From Haliclona indistincta (lineage: Eukaryota; Porifera; Demospongiae; Haplosclerida; Chalinidae): a DNA stretch of 64,000 nt. Position numbers and translations under genes: made by a program. Under the pieces are notes generated by a model. The model was not told where the DNA came from and ran no database searches. It was given only the letters and a program-made list of their open reading frames with translations. Shown here piece after piece: positions 31,699 through 43,600 of this stretch. Within the stretch, counting starts at the first letter, position 1; each line of letters opens with the position of its first letter. The DNA lies in assembly GCA_964017065.1 (NCBI GenBank), contig OZ024787.1, positions 8,355,899-8,419,898 on the forward strand, read 5' to 3'.

Positions 31699-33762
31699 GT
31701 TAAGTGATCAGGTTGGTTAGTATTATTATTATGTGTGTATCGTCAAAGAGACAGCTATTATTTACTGTCTTACTATTCACAAAGCACCAGAAAATATCTT
31801 CATAATAATGCTGTCGGGAGTGTCTTGTGTCGAGTGCTATGACTATGCCTTGTAATAGCTTTACCAGTTTACCCAGTAACTGGGTGTAGCCTTCAAGTGA
31901 GCCTGAGTGAACTATGAGACTGGGTGAATATGTTCAAACTACGGTAGTATAGAACACCTATGTGTTTTACGAACTCTAGTTATCACTCAATAAAAGGTGA
32001 ATGATACAACTGGGCAAGTTATAATTATAATAATGCACCACATCAATAATCAGTCCATTGTGTGTTGACCATGCCCACATTGGTAACACCCTGCTCACAA
32101 ATGCACATACCTGAGCAAACAATCCGGTTCTTTTACTCCTGGTCTGAGACACTTTGATGATACTCCTACTCTCCAGAGGTGTTAACAGAAATCAATCCCT
32201 AGTAAATGAGAGAGTAGTTGAGAAAAAGAGAGATAGAATAGAACACTGTGACTAACATCGTATATTGCATATAATTCTTTTGAAGGCAGATGCCATATGT
32301 TGGTGCTATGCTTAAACATTCTCGAAAAAGTAATTGCTTCACTAAAATTGTCACCATTAGCCAGTGGACTTTTCAATGAGTTTTTCCTCTAGCACATAGG
32401 CTGGTTACACAAGGCTGACAATTCCCACGAAAATCTTGTGTGACTAAGCATGTAACAGTTACACCATTGACTCATGAATTTACTTTTAGCTTCAGTCACA
32501 TCACGATAGCAAGAGGAGTGAGGAACGGACAAAAAAGAGACCACACTATGCCAGGAATATTCAGCCCTACTGTACATGACCACAGTCGGTGAATTTTGCT
32601 TCAAGCTAGACTGTTGTACTGATATGGATGAGACAGAGTACCGGATACCACGATTGCCTACTACTGGACACACATACAAACACACACAATCACATACAAA
32701 GCAAAGAGCAAAGTTTTGCTACTCTACCGGGTCACGCGTACATAGCAAGGTATAAAGCCTAGGCACCTGTGCACTAAAAAGGCACTGTGTTCTGTGCACC
32801 AGATGATCAATAGATAGCCTAGCTAACAGAGGTGGCACTATAACACACACTATAGGCTCAGTGAAAAGTCCACGGAGGCAGTGACATGCACAGACACACA
32901 AGAGTGACCCATTACTGACAGATGAAACGTACTTTGAGTACACATGGTCAATGGTGTACAGGCCACACCCACATTTTAAACACCTACCTGCCAGCCCACA
33001 GCTACGCTGTCACAGGTCAAAGTCATACGTGTACGTTTTTTGATACAAACAGCGCCATACAAAAACTCTTCGTTTGTTTAGTACATACAGAGACTCCGTT
33101 AACATAGCTACAAATTCCCACGCAAATCTTTTGTGCTGCTTATGTGTCCAACTAGTCTTGAAGCACTCTTAGAGGCCAGGGCAAAACAATTTTGTGGTAT
33201 ACTGCAGACCCCCTACAAGGCTGATCAGCTTTTAAAACGTGGGAAATTAAGTTTCCACTAGAAACTTCTGTATGAAACCCTGCACACAAAGCAAGCCACT
33301 CTCCTCAGGAGGAGTTACATACAAGTGTGAAGGCGATGTGGACTAATCAGTGAAGATGGTAACACACTACTAAGGTACCTGTGCACTAAGCACTGGGTTC
33401 TAGCTAGGTCAATGTCAACATGATGGTACCTTTTGAAGCCTGGCCAGGCATCTTACAGGAGCATCTGAACACACAACTAAGGAACAGGTGTACACGGTAG
33501 GTAGACAGGCTGGTACTCTAAGTCAGTCCTCGCTTGATTCCAACTGTACTGCTAGTCGCCATTTTAATTGTAGGTGTGGCAAAGTAGGTGTGTTCGCTTT
33601 GGATCGAGTCCTGGTCTGTTACGTTACGGCGAGTACGTTGATTATGACCAATGCTATCTTGCAGTAATTGAAAATTGAAAATTGGTTTTTGACACTCTGA
33701 ATTGCATTCTTGGAAAGTAGAAAATACTGATTTTATAGGTTTTTTGTTTTGTTGTAATATTA
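31699..33762. other. Right arm of the 19.4-kb element, no convincing gene
   Basis: Inverted similarity to the left arm runs from about 33270 to the terminal repeat. Minus-strand ORFs at 32685-32389 and 32376-32182 have plausible composition but no recognisable motif or splice partners; I leave them uncalled. Confidence 0.45.
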
Positions 33763-33792
33763 AATATTGACTGATCCAAATGTACACTGACC
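33763..33792 (-). repeat. Right terminal inverted repeat of the 19.4-kb element
   Basis: Exact reverse complement of 14425-14454, followed by CCATG at 33793-33797. Confidence 0.9.
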
Positions 33793-33949
33793 CCATGATA
33801 CTGTTTTGATCCTTCCGTGGATCTACTGCATGCATATGTACGTGCTGTCATAATTATGCATCTTTGCTTCTGCTTGTGCTATATTCGAATGCTGGCAGCT
33901 GAATATGAATCCTACTCTGTTATAGCATTACATGCTCAAATTTTAACAA

Positions 33950-33979
33950 CCACCGAGGCATAACCCGCACCAATGGTGC
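33950..33979. repeat. 3' signature of an ATGCCTCGG-family element
   Basis: CACCGAGGCATAACCC followed by the hairpin GCACC-AAT-GGTGC. It probably ends the old copy that starts at 13144 and now contains the nested copy and the 19.4-kb element. Confidence 0.55.
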
Positions 33980-33980
33980 A

Positions 33981-34295
33981 TTTTAAAAATCTTGTTTTAC
34001 TGTCTGCTCTTGCAGCTGTATATCAGAATAATGAGGATTCAAAACAAGTCATCAGTATTATCAGTGTGGGTGTTGCTCTTGCTTACTTCTGTGGAATTCT
34101 GTCGTCTCACATTTTTCTTCATTTTTGTCGTACTGAAGAATTTAAGAAGATAGCCCGGAAGAAATTTAGTTGTCATTCAAGAGGTGAATCTTCATGGCTT
34201 TTGGATGATAAAGGTAGTATGATCAAGCAACTTGTTGAACCTACTGAGTCCGAAGTGTGCCTTAGAAGAGAATCTCTGATTTGTTCTCAAAAATA
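33981..34295 (+). pseudogene. Decayed receptor-like gene, C-terminal part (probably copy C)
   Basis: It matches the last membrane segments and cytosolic tail of the intact genes (ALAAVYQN, then GESSWLL and EVCLRRESLI), very close to copy B's tail at 3525-3825, with an open frame to the stop. It begins right after the ATGCCTCGG 3' signature, so it is the far side of the nested insertions. Sequence to about 34560 is the family's 3' flank. Confidence 0.8.
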
Positions 34296-34684
34296 AACTT
34301 TAATGTTAACTAAATAATTATGATTTGTACGTTGCACTTCGACTACATTTTATTCATGTAGTTGCTTTTTGCCATTTTTAGCAAATATTCATAATAATTA
34401 TTGCTAAATAATTAAATCGAGTCATTCTAAAGAGTTCGATATAATTATTATGATCGGAAACTTTTTAGTTTGTTCTTTAATTCCCTTTTATATCCATTCA
34501 TAAAGTATTTGTATTAATTATCTGTGTATAGTGAATACGTTTTTCAACAAAAAAATGTTGTTTGTCCTAAACGCAACTGACTTCTACCCAAAAAATTTAA
34601 CGTAACGGTTTTGCTCTAAGCTAACAGTTATTTAGCACGGCTAATACTGATTGCAATATCATTATTATTCTGATATTCTACACC

Positions 34685-34939
34685 TCAACAAGAGATGTCT
34701 ACATTCAGCCGTCTGAAGGTGAGCACTGTCCTGGTACTTTTTGTTACAACATCAGCACTTTTGGTGAGATGGTTGGTAGCTTCTCTAAATGGTTGTTCAT
34801 TTCTTGAAGGCAATTCACTTGTTGGATCTTCAGGGACTAGTGGTGTTCACGAACTTGACTATTGCTGTGTTTGAAGGTGATGGGAGAATGGAACAGGGCT
34901 TTGAGTTTCATAAGACTGTCTGGCAGTCTACACTGGTCA
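34685..34939 (+). pseudogene. Decayed receptor-like gene, copy D, N-terminal fragment
   Basis: It matches the first 100 or so codons of the family, with frameshifts (FEGDGRMEQGF is still readable). Homology stops abruptly at 34939. Confidence 0.8.
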
Positions 34940-34999
34940 TAATTAAGTTGTCTCCATCATCAGTGCAAGCTTTGGTCTTTCTACCTTTGTTGGTGTTAT

Positions 35000-35425
35000 T
35001 CACTCATCACAGCCAATCTTTCTGCTGCCTAGCTTGTAGCTGGAGCCTGTGACTTTTCTGAGGTTTCCTTTAAAATAATGTGGACCAACTGAAAGTGGCA
35101 TTCTAAGCGCCTGCTCTCCAACACACAGAATGGTGTGTTGTTTAAATGCATCACAGTGCCTTTGCTCCAGTACAATTTTGGGGTACTGACATGCTGCCTG
35201 AAAAGAAAACAACACAGGTACTGACTCTTAAGTCTTAATACTCGTATAGAACATATCTCAGATTGCAGTTCTCTTTCTCAAACAGGTTTGCAGCATTCTT
35301 TGTACTTGGATGAGTAGGATGTTACTGGTTTCTCTACTGTGACTAGCAAGCACACTGTCAAGATCACTAACCCATCCTTCATAGTATAGTCCTTGCTTTA
35401 CTAATCCAGTAGTCCAGTGTTCCAT
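35000..35425 (-). CDS. Possible two-exon fragment of an unrecognised gene
   Basis: Minus-strand 35197-35000 reads as a terminal exon after a good acceptor (TTGTTTTCTTTTCAG), encoding about 65 residues (AACQYPKIVLEQRHCDAFKQ at the start). Upstream, a frame opens at a Met at 35425 (MEHWTTGLVKQG) and has an in-phase donor at CAA/GTACAA. I do not recognise the product. It abuts decayed copy D and may be a remnant carried by an insertion. Confidence 0.2.
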
Positions 35426-35466
35426 TCTAAATGATTCTTAAAATAAACTAGACTGCATACTCAGCC

Positions 35467-35516
35467 CATAGACTTATTAGACTACGTAACCTAATAAGTG
35501 GTCTAATAAGTCTATG
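35467..35516. repeat. Short hairpin CATAGACTTATTAGAC
   Basis: A 16-bp arm at 35467-35482 is repeated inverted at 35501-35516 around an 18-base loop. Confidence 0.85.
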
Positions 35517-35980
35517 CTCAGCCTCAGTTGCAAAAATTTCACCTGATCTTCTGCACTACATGTAGCTGGATGTTGATTATTACGAATTAAGCTGTTGATT
35601 TGAGTATGTGAGAGGATTAGTAGAGGAGTCAGCCTGCCACACATTGTAGTGCTGAGCAACACTATACTGGTTTACCGTTAGTACTACGGTATATATCCTG
35701 TATCGTTCACACTTTCCCGCCAAGTCCGCGGGTTAAATCGCAGTACATCATCCGGTCATTCCCTGTCGATCAAGCGTTAATTGCCGCTGGCTGTGACGGA
35801 TCTACGTATTCTCTGCAGTGCTTTGGTTTAGGGAGAATTTAGCGGATTATATAATAGTGCTCGGAACAACAGCACAGTTTCCAGGTACCACAACTTGGCA
35901 CAAGGCAGGTATATCGAAGGACTGTCAGTGTCATAAAGGTGACCTTCCACATTCGATTTGTTATTCCACTTCCTGTTTAA

Positions 35981-36462
35981 GGCCCCGTTTACACGGTGAC
36001 GCTTTGACCAAAAACGAGGGATTCACCACAGCGTTTTCACTGTGTTTACACGACTCCGTTTTCAGCGTTTCTGCCAGTGAAATTAACCGGAAGTTAATTA
36101 AGCTAATGGAATGTAGGTGTGACCACAATGTTGCGAAGCAAACTGTGCTGCCTTGCACGCACGAAGCTGTTGAAACAACGAAGAAAACGCTTGTTACTCT
36201 TTGTCTAAGGACTATTGCTAGTATTCTCTGCGAGTATGAAGGCTGAGGTATGCTCATAACAAAATCGCGTTATCGTTTTTGGCGTTTACACGTGAAAAGT
36301 TGTCGTTTTCAAGTTATCGTTTTCAAAAGTTTCCACTTTGAGAAGCGTTTTCAAGTTGTCGTTTTCAAGTTATCGTTTTCATCGTTTTCGTGTAAACGCG
36401 AGGTGTATCCGCAAAGATTTCTTTGCGTTTTCAGATGAAAACGCTACCGTGTAAACGGGGCC
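35981..36462. mobile_element. TTAA-flanked MITE with GGCCCCGTTTACACGG ends
   Basis: TTAA-GGCCCCGTTTACACGG at the left and the complement at the right. The interior has repeated CGTTTTCAAGTTATCG words. The ORF at 35818-36246 crosses its left border and is spurious. Confidence 0.9.
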
Positions 36463-36746
36463 TTAATAACGTACCGCAGATAAAGCGTTAACGTGTGCCG
36501 AGGGTTTAAAGTAGGAGGAAAAAGAATTGTCACATTGCATGTGCTGGGATGATAAAATATCAAAAAATGCTAACAATAATCATAAGCATGTTAGTAGACA
36601 ATGTATTAATGCTTTTTGAGTCAATGGAGTGACATCATATCCACTACAGAAACATGTACATGCATACAGTGTTTTAGTAGTTATGCATTATTTGATGTAA
36701 ATTTGTTATACAGAATTTTATGTAGGTTCGAAGGCAGTCAGCAAGC

Positions 36747-39700
36747 ATGCCTACTAACAGCATCATTCTTCTTTTGGTGCTCAGCATCTCATGTCTATGC
36801 TCAGCAAGAGATGTCTACATTCAGCCATCTGAAAGTGAGCACTGTCCTGGTACTCCTTGTTACAACATCACCACTTTTGGAAAGATGGCTGATAGCTTCT
36901 CTAACTCTTCTGGCTTGGTTGCTCATATCTAGTGGTGTTTACGAACATAACTAATGCTGTGTTTGAAGGCGATGGTAGAATGGTGCAGGGCTTTCATGAG
37001 ACTGTCTGGCAGTCTACAGTGGTCATCAAGTGTACTGAACACTCCAGTACTGGTATCGCTTTTGTTAATAGCTCTAACATCACCTTCAGGTACATCACCA
37101 TCACTAACTGTGGGGCCGACATGACAATTTTTTGTCAAACAAATTTTTTCTGTAATGGCAGCCTTGGCTATTTCAAAACTGGCCACAATATTGTAATTGA
37201 TCATGTTTCTGTTCAGAATGGGACAGGTACTGGTCTTTTGGTTGATACTGATGGAGTTGATCTGACAATCACAGATTCCTCATTTGCACAAAACTACATT
37301 CCTGGTGACTTCGATGGAGGTAACATTGCTATCTTGTATGCTGACCCAGTTAGTTGTGATCCTCAAAGCTATGTTTACGATGCGGTTATTTCAAACTCGA
37401 ATGCATCATTTGCAAACGGCATGTCTAGTGAAGGTATAGTAATCTATGTAATTCAAAGATCTTATACAGTGGAAATTTTACTTGATTCGGCTACATTGTA
37501 TCGCAATAAAGGATTTGGTAATATTTACATTGTTGCTGCAGAACATGATGTGCCCATTTACAATTTGACAATCAATAATTCGATTAGTTCAGGTGCTTAC
37601 GGTTATGCTTTAGCAACAGATTCTTTTCTAACACATTACAAACAGTGTTCGACTGCTCAAATTGCTTTGTCTGATTCCATCATTGCTATCATCAACAGCC
37701 ATTTTAATTACAACAACAACACCAATGCAGTTGTGTCTATAAATGCAATTGATGTTATTTTCACAAAGAGAATAATAATGCAGTCGACGGAAATGTGCCA
37801 CAACATTGGGTATGTGTTAGACTTAAAACATTATTCTTATCGATATCAAACACAATTTTTTGTAACTCTTGAAAATTTTATTGCTAACAATAATACTTGT
37901 CCTAATCTTGCCAATGGGCCAAGAACAGTCATAAATGCACTTTTTGTCACTAATCTTGTGCTAAACAATGTGAGTATTACCAACAACAGTATGACTGGAT
38001 TGGCTGCATTCAACACTGCAGTAGTAGTGAACGGTACATCATTGTTCTACAACAACACTGGTATTAATGGAGGTGGACTGGCAATGTATGCAAATTCTTT
38101 TCTTGTGTTTTATAACAATTCAATTCTTAATTTTACCTACAACAGTGCAAAACAAAGAGGAGGAACCATTTTTGTTGATGCTGTGCCTGACTACAATTCT
38201 TGTTTTTTTCAATACTCTGATAATGTTTGTCCTCAATCAGTGACAGTAATTATAACAGGAAGCAAAGCAGATATAGCAGGTACTGTTCTGTATGGAGGAG
38301 ACATTACTAAATGCCATTTATTTCGTTCAAATGTAACATATGGGATGGAAAGCTTTTACAAAACATTTGACTATTCAACACAGACTGGTCCCTCAGTAAT
38401 ATCATCAGAACCTACTGATGTCTGCTTCTGTGATGACAACAACACAATAAACTGCTCTCAGACACAGCTAACAATGACAGCCTATCCAGGAGAAGAGATC
38501 AATATCTCTGTTGTCACTGTAGGACAACTAAATGGAATTGTTCCAGGAACACTTCAAATACGACCACTTGATGATGCAGATGTATCTACTTACATGGAAT
38601 TGTACAAAACATATGCCATGAACTGCACAGTTATTGGACTCAAACCAGTGTATCAAACATATGCCCTGAATGTGTTTAGCGCTGATTCAGAATCAGTTAG
38701 CAAGTTAATAAATGTAACATTGCTTAAATGTCCACTTGGATTTGAAATATCAAACAAAACGAAATCTTGTGATTGTGATCATCATATGAGATCCTCTTCC
38801 ATCACATGTGATGTTACTACTAACACAATAGCTCGACAAGGAGATATCTGGATTGGTAATATCAGTGATTGTGTGATACATTCAAACTGTCCATTCGACT
38901 ACTGCAACACAGCACAGGTCAGCTTCTCTCTCACTGATCCTGATCCTCAGTGTGCTCTCAACAGATCTGGGATATTGTGTGGCAAGTGTCAGGATGGGTA
39001 TAGTCTTGCTTTGGGATCCAACAACTGTATTCAATGTCCTCAATTCTCGTACCTTGCTCTGATCATTCCCTTTGCTGCTGCTGGGTTTGGTTTGGTAGCT
39101 CTTCTGATGGTTTTGAACTTGACAGTCTCCATTGGTACCATCAATGGGCTCATATTCTATGCCAGTATTGTCAAGATAAGTGAGAGCACTGGTATCTTCT
39201 TTCCTAATGGTCCTGTTCCAGTACTGAGTCAGTTCATTGCTTGGCTCAATCTTGACCTCGGTATTGAAACATGCTTTTACCCTGGCATGACAGCCTATGC
39301 CAAACTGTGGCTGCAGTTTGTGTTCCCTCTCTACATATGGTTCATCATAGCCACCATCATAGTCCTTTGTCGCTACTCTAGATGGCTGTCCAACAAGATT
39401 GGAGGCAATGTAGTGCAGGTACTTGCTACTCTCATCTTGCTCTCGTTTACAAAGATCTTTCGCACAGCCATTCTCGCAATAAAGTTCAAAACATTAAGTT
39501 GTGTTAATGGAAATGCAAACTCAAGTGATCCAATTGTAGTATGGTACATGGATGGTAATGTTCCATATTTATCACCGGAACATGCAGTACTAATGGCAGC
39601 AGCTGTGTTGTTTCTACTTCTTGCTATTCCTTATACACTTGCTTTACTATGTGATGCTGTGATTGAGAAATATTTTACTAGAAATATGTTTTTCGTTAGA

Positions 39701-40252
39701 TGGTGGATCAAGTTGAAGCCTTTTGTTGATGCCTACCATGGGCCTTACAAGGATAACTGTCGGTTTTGGACAGGTCTTTTGCTCCTGGTTCGTATGTCAT
39801 TTACACTAGTATCTCTTCTTTTGGATATGCTTGGTACCCTGCTCTTTATAACAACTAGCACTGTCATGCTTTTGTCACTTATGGTCACTTTCGAAGGGGT
39901 TTATCAGAAAAAGTACCTGAATAATCTGGAATTTTTTTCATATTTTAATCTTGTTTTACTTTCTGCTCTTGCTGCTGTGTATCAGAATAGTGAGAATCAA
40001 ATGCAGTTGATCACTATTATCAGTGTGAGTATTGCTCTCGCTTTGTTTTGTGGAATTCTGTTGTTCCATGTCGTAATTCGTTTAAAAGAAATAAAAAAAC
40101 TGGCCCATAAGAAATTTGGTCATCATTCAAGAGCTGAGACTTCATTGCTTTTACAAGATGAAGGTAACATTGTTGAGCAACGTGTTCAACCAACTGCATC
40201 TGAAGTGTGCCTTAGAAGGGAATCTTTGATATATTCTCAAGATGAAACATAA
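36747..40252 (+). CDS. Beta-helix ectodomain, multipass receptor-like protein; signal peptide out of frame
   Basis: A Met at 36747 opens a signal peptide and mature N-terminus (LLLVLSISCLCS, DVYIQPSE) that stops at 36932. The remaining 1,106 codons are open from 36932 in another frame. Compared with the gene at 40659, about 36 bp are replaced by 2 near 36923, a net loss of 34 bp and a frameshift. Downstream, a parallel beta-helix-like ectodomain (many short Asn/Ser/Ile strand repeats, dense N-glycosylation sites), a Cys-rich juxtamembrane module (ILCGKCQDGYSLALGSNNC) and about eight membrane helices end in a Ser-rich tail (EVCLRRESLI). It would be a plasma-membrane protein of unknown ligand. 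Either this is a very young pseudogene, or a different first exon or start supplies the signal. There are no introns in the open frame. Confidence 0.8.
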
Positions 40253-40658
40253 TTTTAACAAAGTAATCAATAATTATGACTTAGTCTATTGTTTTGTACA
40301 TTAATTTTAGTTGCGCTGTTTGCAGATAGTTTTATGTATGGTTTGCTACCATTTGTATGTAATTTTATATGATATTATGTTGTATCTACTTTGTTCTCCT
40401 CCAAGTCATTGATAAACCCCTGTGTTCCATTATTTTGCAAACTTTTGATTTGTTCTTTTTCTTGCTATATCCATTTCTTTAGTAACAGCTATTCGCTTAG
40501 TGTATACAAGCATTTACGAATTTACAGTGTTTTAATATCTGTGTATAGTGCTCTAAAGAATAAGATTATCAACACAAAAATGTTTATCCCATAATGCAAC
40601 CTTTACCAAATGACAAGTTATTTTGAACAGTTTTGCTCTAAGCTAACAGTTAACCAGC
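40253..40658. other. Spacer between the two receptor-like genes
   Basis: The last 100 bp match the region before decayed copies B and C (TATCAACACAAAAATGTTTA, TTTTGCTCTAAGCTAA), so a conserved 5' flank or promoter region is shared by the family. Confidence 0.5.
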
Positions 40659-43600
40659 ATGGGTAATGCTGATTGCAGTTTCAGTATCTTTTTGATGCTC
40701 AGTATCTCATGTCTATGCTCAACAAGAGATGTCTACATTCAGCCGTCTGAAGGTGAGCACTGTCCTGGTACTCTTTGTTACAACATCAACACTTTTGGTA
40801 TGATGGCTGATAGCTTCTCTAGCTCTTCTGGCTTGGTTGTTCATTTCTTGGAGGGAACTCACTTGTTCGATCTTCAGGAACTAGTGGTGTTCAAAAACTT
40901 AACTAATGCTGTGTTTGAAGGTGATGGGAGAATGGAGCAGGGCTTTCATGACACTGTCTGGCAGTCTACAGTGGTCATCAAGTGTACTGAACACTCCAGT
41001 ACTGGTATCGCTTTTGTAGATAGCTGCAACATCACCTTCAGGTACATCACCATCACTAACTGTGGGGCGATGCTAAATATTCCAAAACAATTTCATGGTC
41101 TTGCTACTCTGAGCTACATTAACGTTAACAATATCTTCATTGATCATGCTTCAGTTCAGAACGGGTCTGGGAGTGGTCTTCTGGTTACAAAAATATTAAA
41201 AGATCGGACAAGTATCGATCATTCCTCATTTGCACAAAATCACGGCGATTATAATGTATTCATCTCACATATCGACCCAAAGAATTGCAATTTTGCTTCT
41301 CACGAACTAGAGCACGAAACACGGATTATTAATACAAATACTTCGTTTGGAAATGGCGGTCTTGCCATTGTTATATTCCAAAGGTCTTACGTTACAGCAA
41401 TAGTACTGGACCATGTTGTAGCATACGGCAATAAAGGAAATATTCTCATATCAGCTGCAGCGCAGAAAGTGTCCACTTACAACCTGACCATCAACAATAC
41501 TCTAAGTGCGCACGGAACCAGTGCTTTGAAGGTTAATTCTTCAGTACAAAGCGAACATTTTCATTGCCATACAACTTTCATTCAAAGTCCTACAAACATT
41601 GTTATAGTCAATAGTAAGTTTATTAACAACAAAATCAGTGATGATTTTGTTGTGAGTATTTCTTTTATCAGCAAGAAGTTTGCAACAACAATTACCGTAA
41701 TGATGGAATCAATTGAGATCTGTCACAACATTGGATCTGGATTACAGTTGTCTCTTGAATCTCGTTCCCACCAAAGTCAACTGCTCGTCACACTGCAAAA
41801 CTTAACTTTAAGGAACAATAGTCATCCATTGGACGACATCATAGATCTACCATCTAGTTTAGCTGCAATATATGTCACTAATCTAGAACTGAACAACGTG
41901 AGCATTGTCAACAACACTATGACTGGACTATTAGCTTGCTATACAGCAGTATCAGTGAATGGATCATCTGTATTTTACAACAATACAGGCATCGATGGAG
42001 GTGGACTGGCCATTTATAGTGACTCTTATCTGATGTTTTATGAATATTCCTTTCTTAACTTCACTAATAACAGAGCAATGCGTGGAGGAGCCATCTTTGT
42101 TTCTAAACAGTTTCCACATTCATCATGTTTTTTCCAGTTATCTGAACACAAAAAGCCCAGATCAGCTAATGCTATTTTCTTTGGTAACGGAGCAGCTATA
42201 GCAGGCTCTGTACTGTTTGGAGGTGACCTCACTGACTGTGATTTGTCCTTTGCAGATCATAGTAACGTGCATAGTACTAAGCAATATTTTAACAAAATAT
42301 TTAACTATTCAGCACAGACTGGTCCCTCAGTAATATCATCAGAACCTACTGATGTCTGCTTCTGTGATGACAACAACACAATAAACTGCTCTCAGACACA
42401 GCTAACAATGACAGCCTATCCAGGAGAAGAGATCAATATCTCTGTTGTCACTGTGGGACAGTGGAATGGAATTGCTCCAGCTATTCTGCAAATACAACCG
42501 ATTGAAAACTCCAATGCAACTACAGGCCTCTACAACACCAGTGCTTTGAAATGCACAAAGATACTATTCGAACCAAAATATGAAGCATACACAATAAATG
42601 TTTATATGAAATCAGGGCATAAACTGTTAAACATATCATTTTCCTGCTGTCCACTTGGATTTCAAACTCTTAATCATACAATACCTTGTGAATGTGAAGA
42701 GTGGATCAAACAATTACATGTAGGCAGTGCTGTCACATGTGATGCAAAAACTAAGATGATAACACGAAAAGGAGATGCTTGGATTGGTAATATCAGTGAA
42801 TCATTGATTGTACGAAAAATATGCCCGTTTGACTACTGCAACACAGCAAAGGTCAGCTTCTCTCTCACTGATCCTGATCCCCAGTGTGCTCTCAACAGAT
42901 CTGGGATATTGTGTGGCAGATGCCAGGAGGGGTATAGTCTTGCTCTGGGATCTAACAACTGTATTCAATGTCCTCAATTCTCGTACCTTGCTCTGATCAT
43001 TCCCTTTGCTGCTGCTGGGTTTGGTTTGGTAGCTCTTCTGATGGTTTTGAACTTGACAGTCTCCATTGGTACCATCAATGGGCTCATATTCTATGCCAGT
43101 ATTGTCAAGATAAGTGAGAGGAATGGTATTTTCTTTCCTAATGGTCCTATTCCAGTACTGAGTCAGTTCATTGCTTGGCTCAATCTTGACCTCGGTATTG
43201 AAACATGCTTTTATCCTGGCATGACAGCCTATGCCAAAGTGTGGCTGCAGTTTGTGTTCCCTCTCTACATATGGTTCATCATAGCCACCATCATAGTCCT
43301 GTGTCGCTACTCCACATGGCTGTCCAACAAGATTGGAGGCAATGTAGTGCAGGTACTTGCTACTCTCATCCTGCTCTCATTTACAAAGATCTTTCGCACA
43401 TTTGTTCCAGCCATTTCTTGGATTCATTTGCAATTAGAAAATACAAATAGCACTATTACTAGGTGGTATGTAGATGGCAATGTTGACTACTACTCACCAA
43501 ATCACTACTTTCTATTAGCAGCAGCTGTGCTATTTTTACTCCTTGCTATTCCCTACACACTTGCTTTACTGTTTGACCCTCTGATTGAGAAGTATTTCAC

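Larger units (their letters stand above)
14425..33792. mobile_element. 19.4-kb DNA transposon with DDE integrase and RING-finger genes
   Basis: The first 30 bases (14425-14454, starting GGTCAGTGTACATTTGG) are repeated exactly in inverted orientation at 33763-33792. CCATG flanks both sides (14420-14424 and 33793-33797), a 5-bp target duplication. Inward from the ends the two arms stay recognisably inverted for kilobases, with indels: 14540-14700 against 33500-33690, 14935-15110 against 33270-33450, 16322-16360 against 30985-31025, and 19020-19440 against 29925-30140. The core has two divergent intact genes, a DDE integrase (25537-19173) and a RING protein (25705-28167), plus nested LINE, Crypton and MITE sequence. 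Intact genes and exact ends suggest recent activity. Placement in a named superfamily is open; a retroviral/IS3-type integrase without polymerase or capsid genes argues against Polinton. Confidence 0.8.

Noticed and set aside
14425..33792. Polinton/Maverick virus-like element
   Set aside because: No polymerase B, packaging ATPase, protease or capsid reading frame is visible. Only the integrase type is shared, and the target duplication is 5 bp rather than the 6 bp usual for Polintons.
35818..36246. 142-residue plus-strand ORF
   Set aside because: It crosses the border of a TTAA-flanked MITE and uses its inverted repeat, so it is not a gene.
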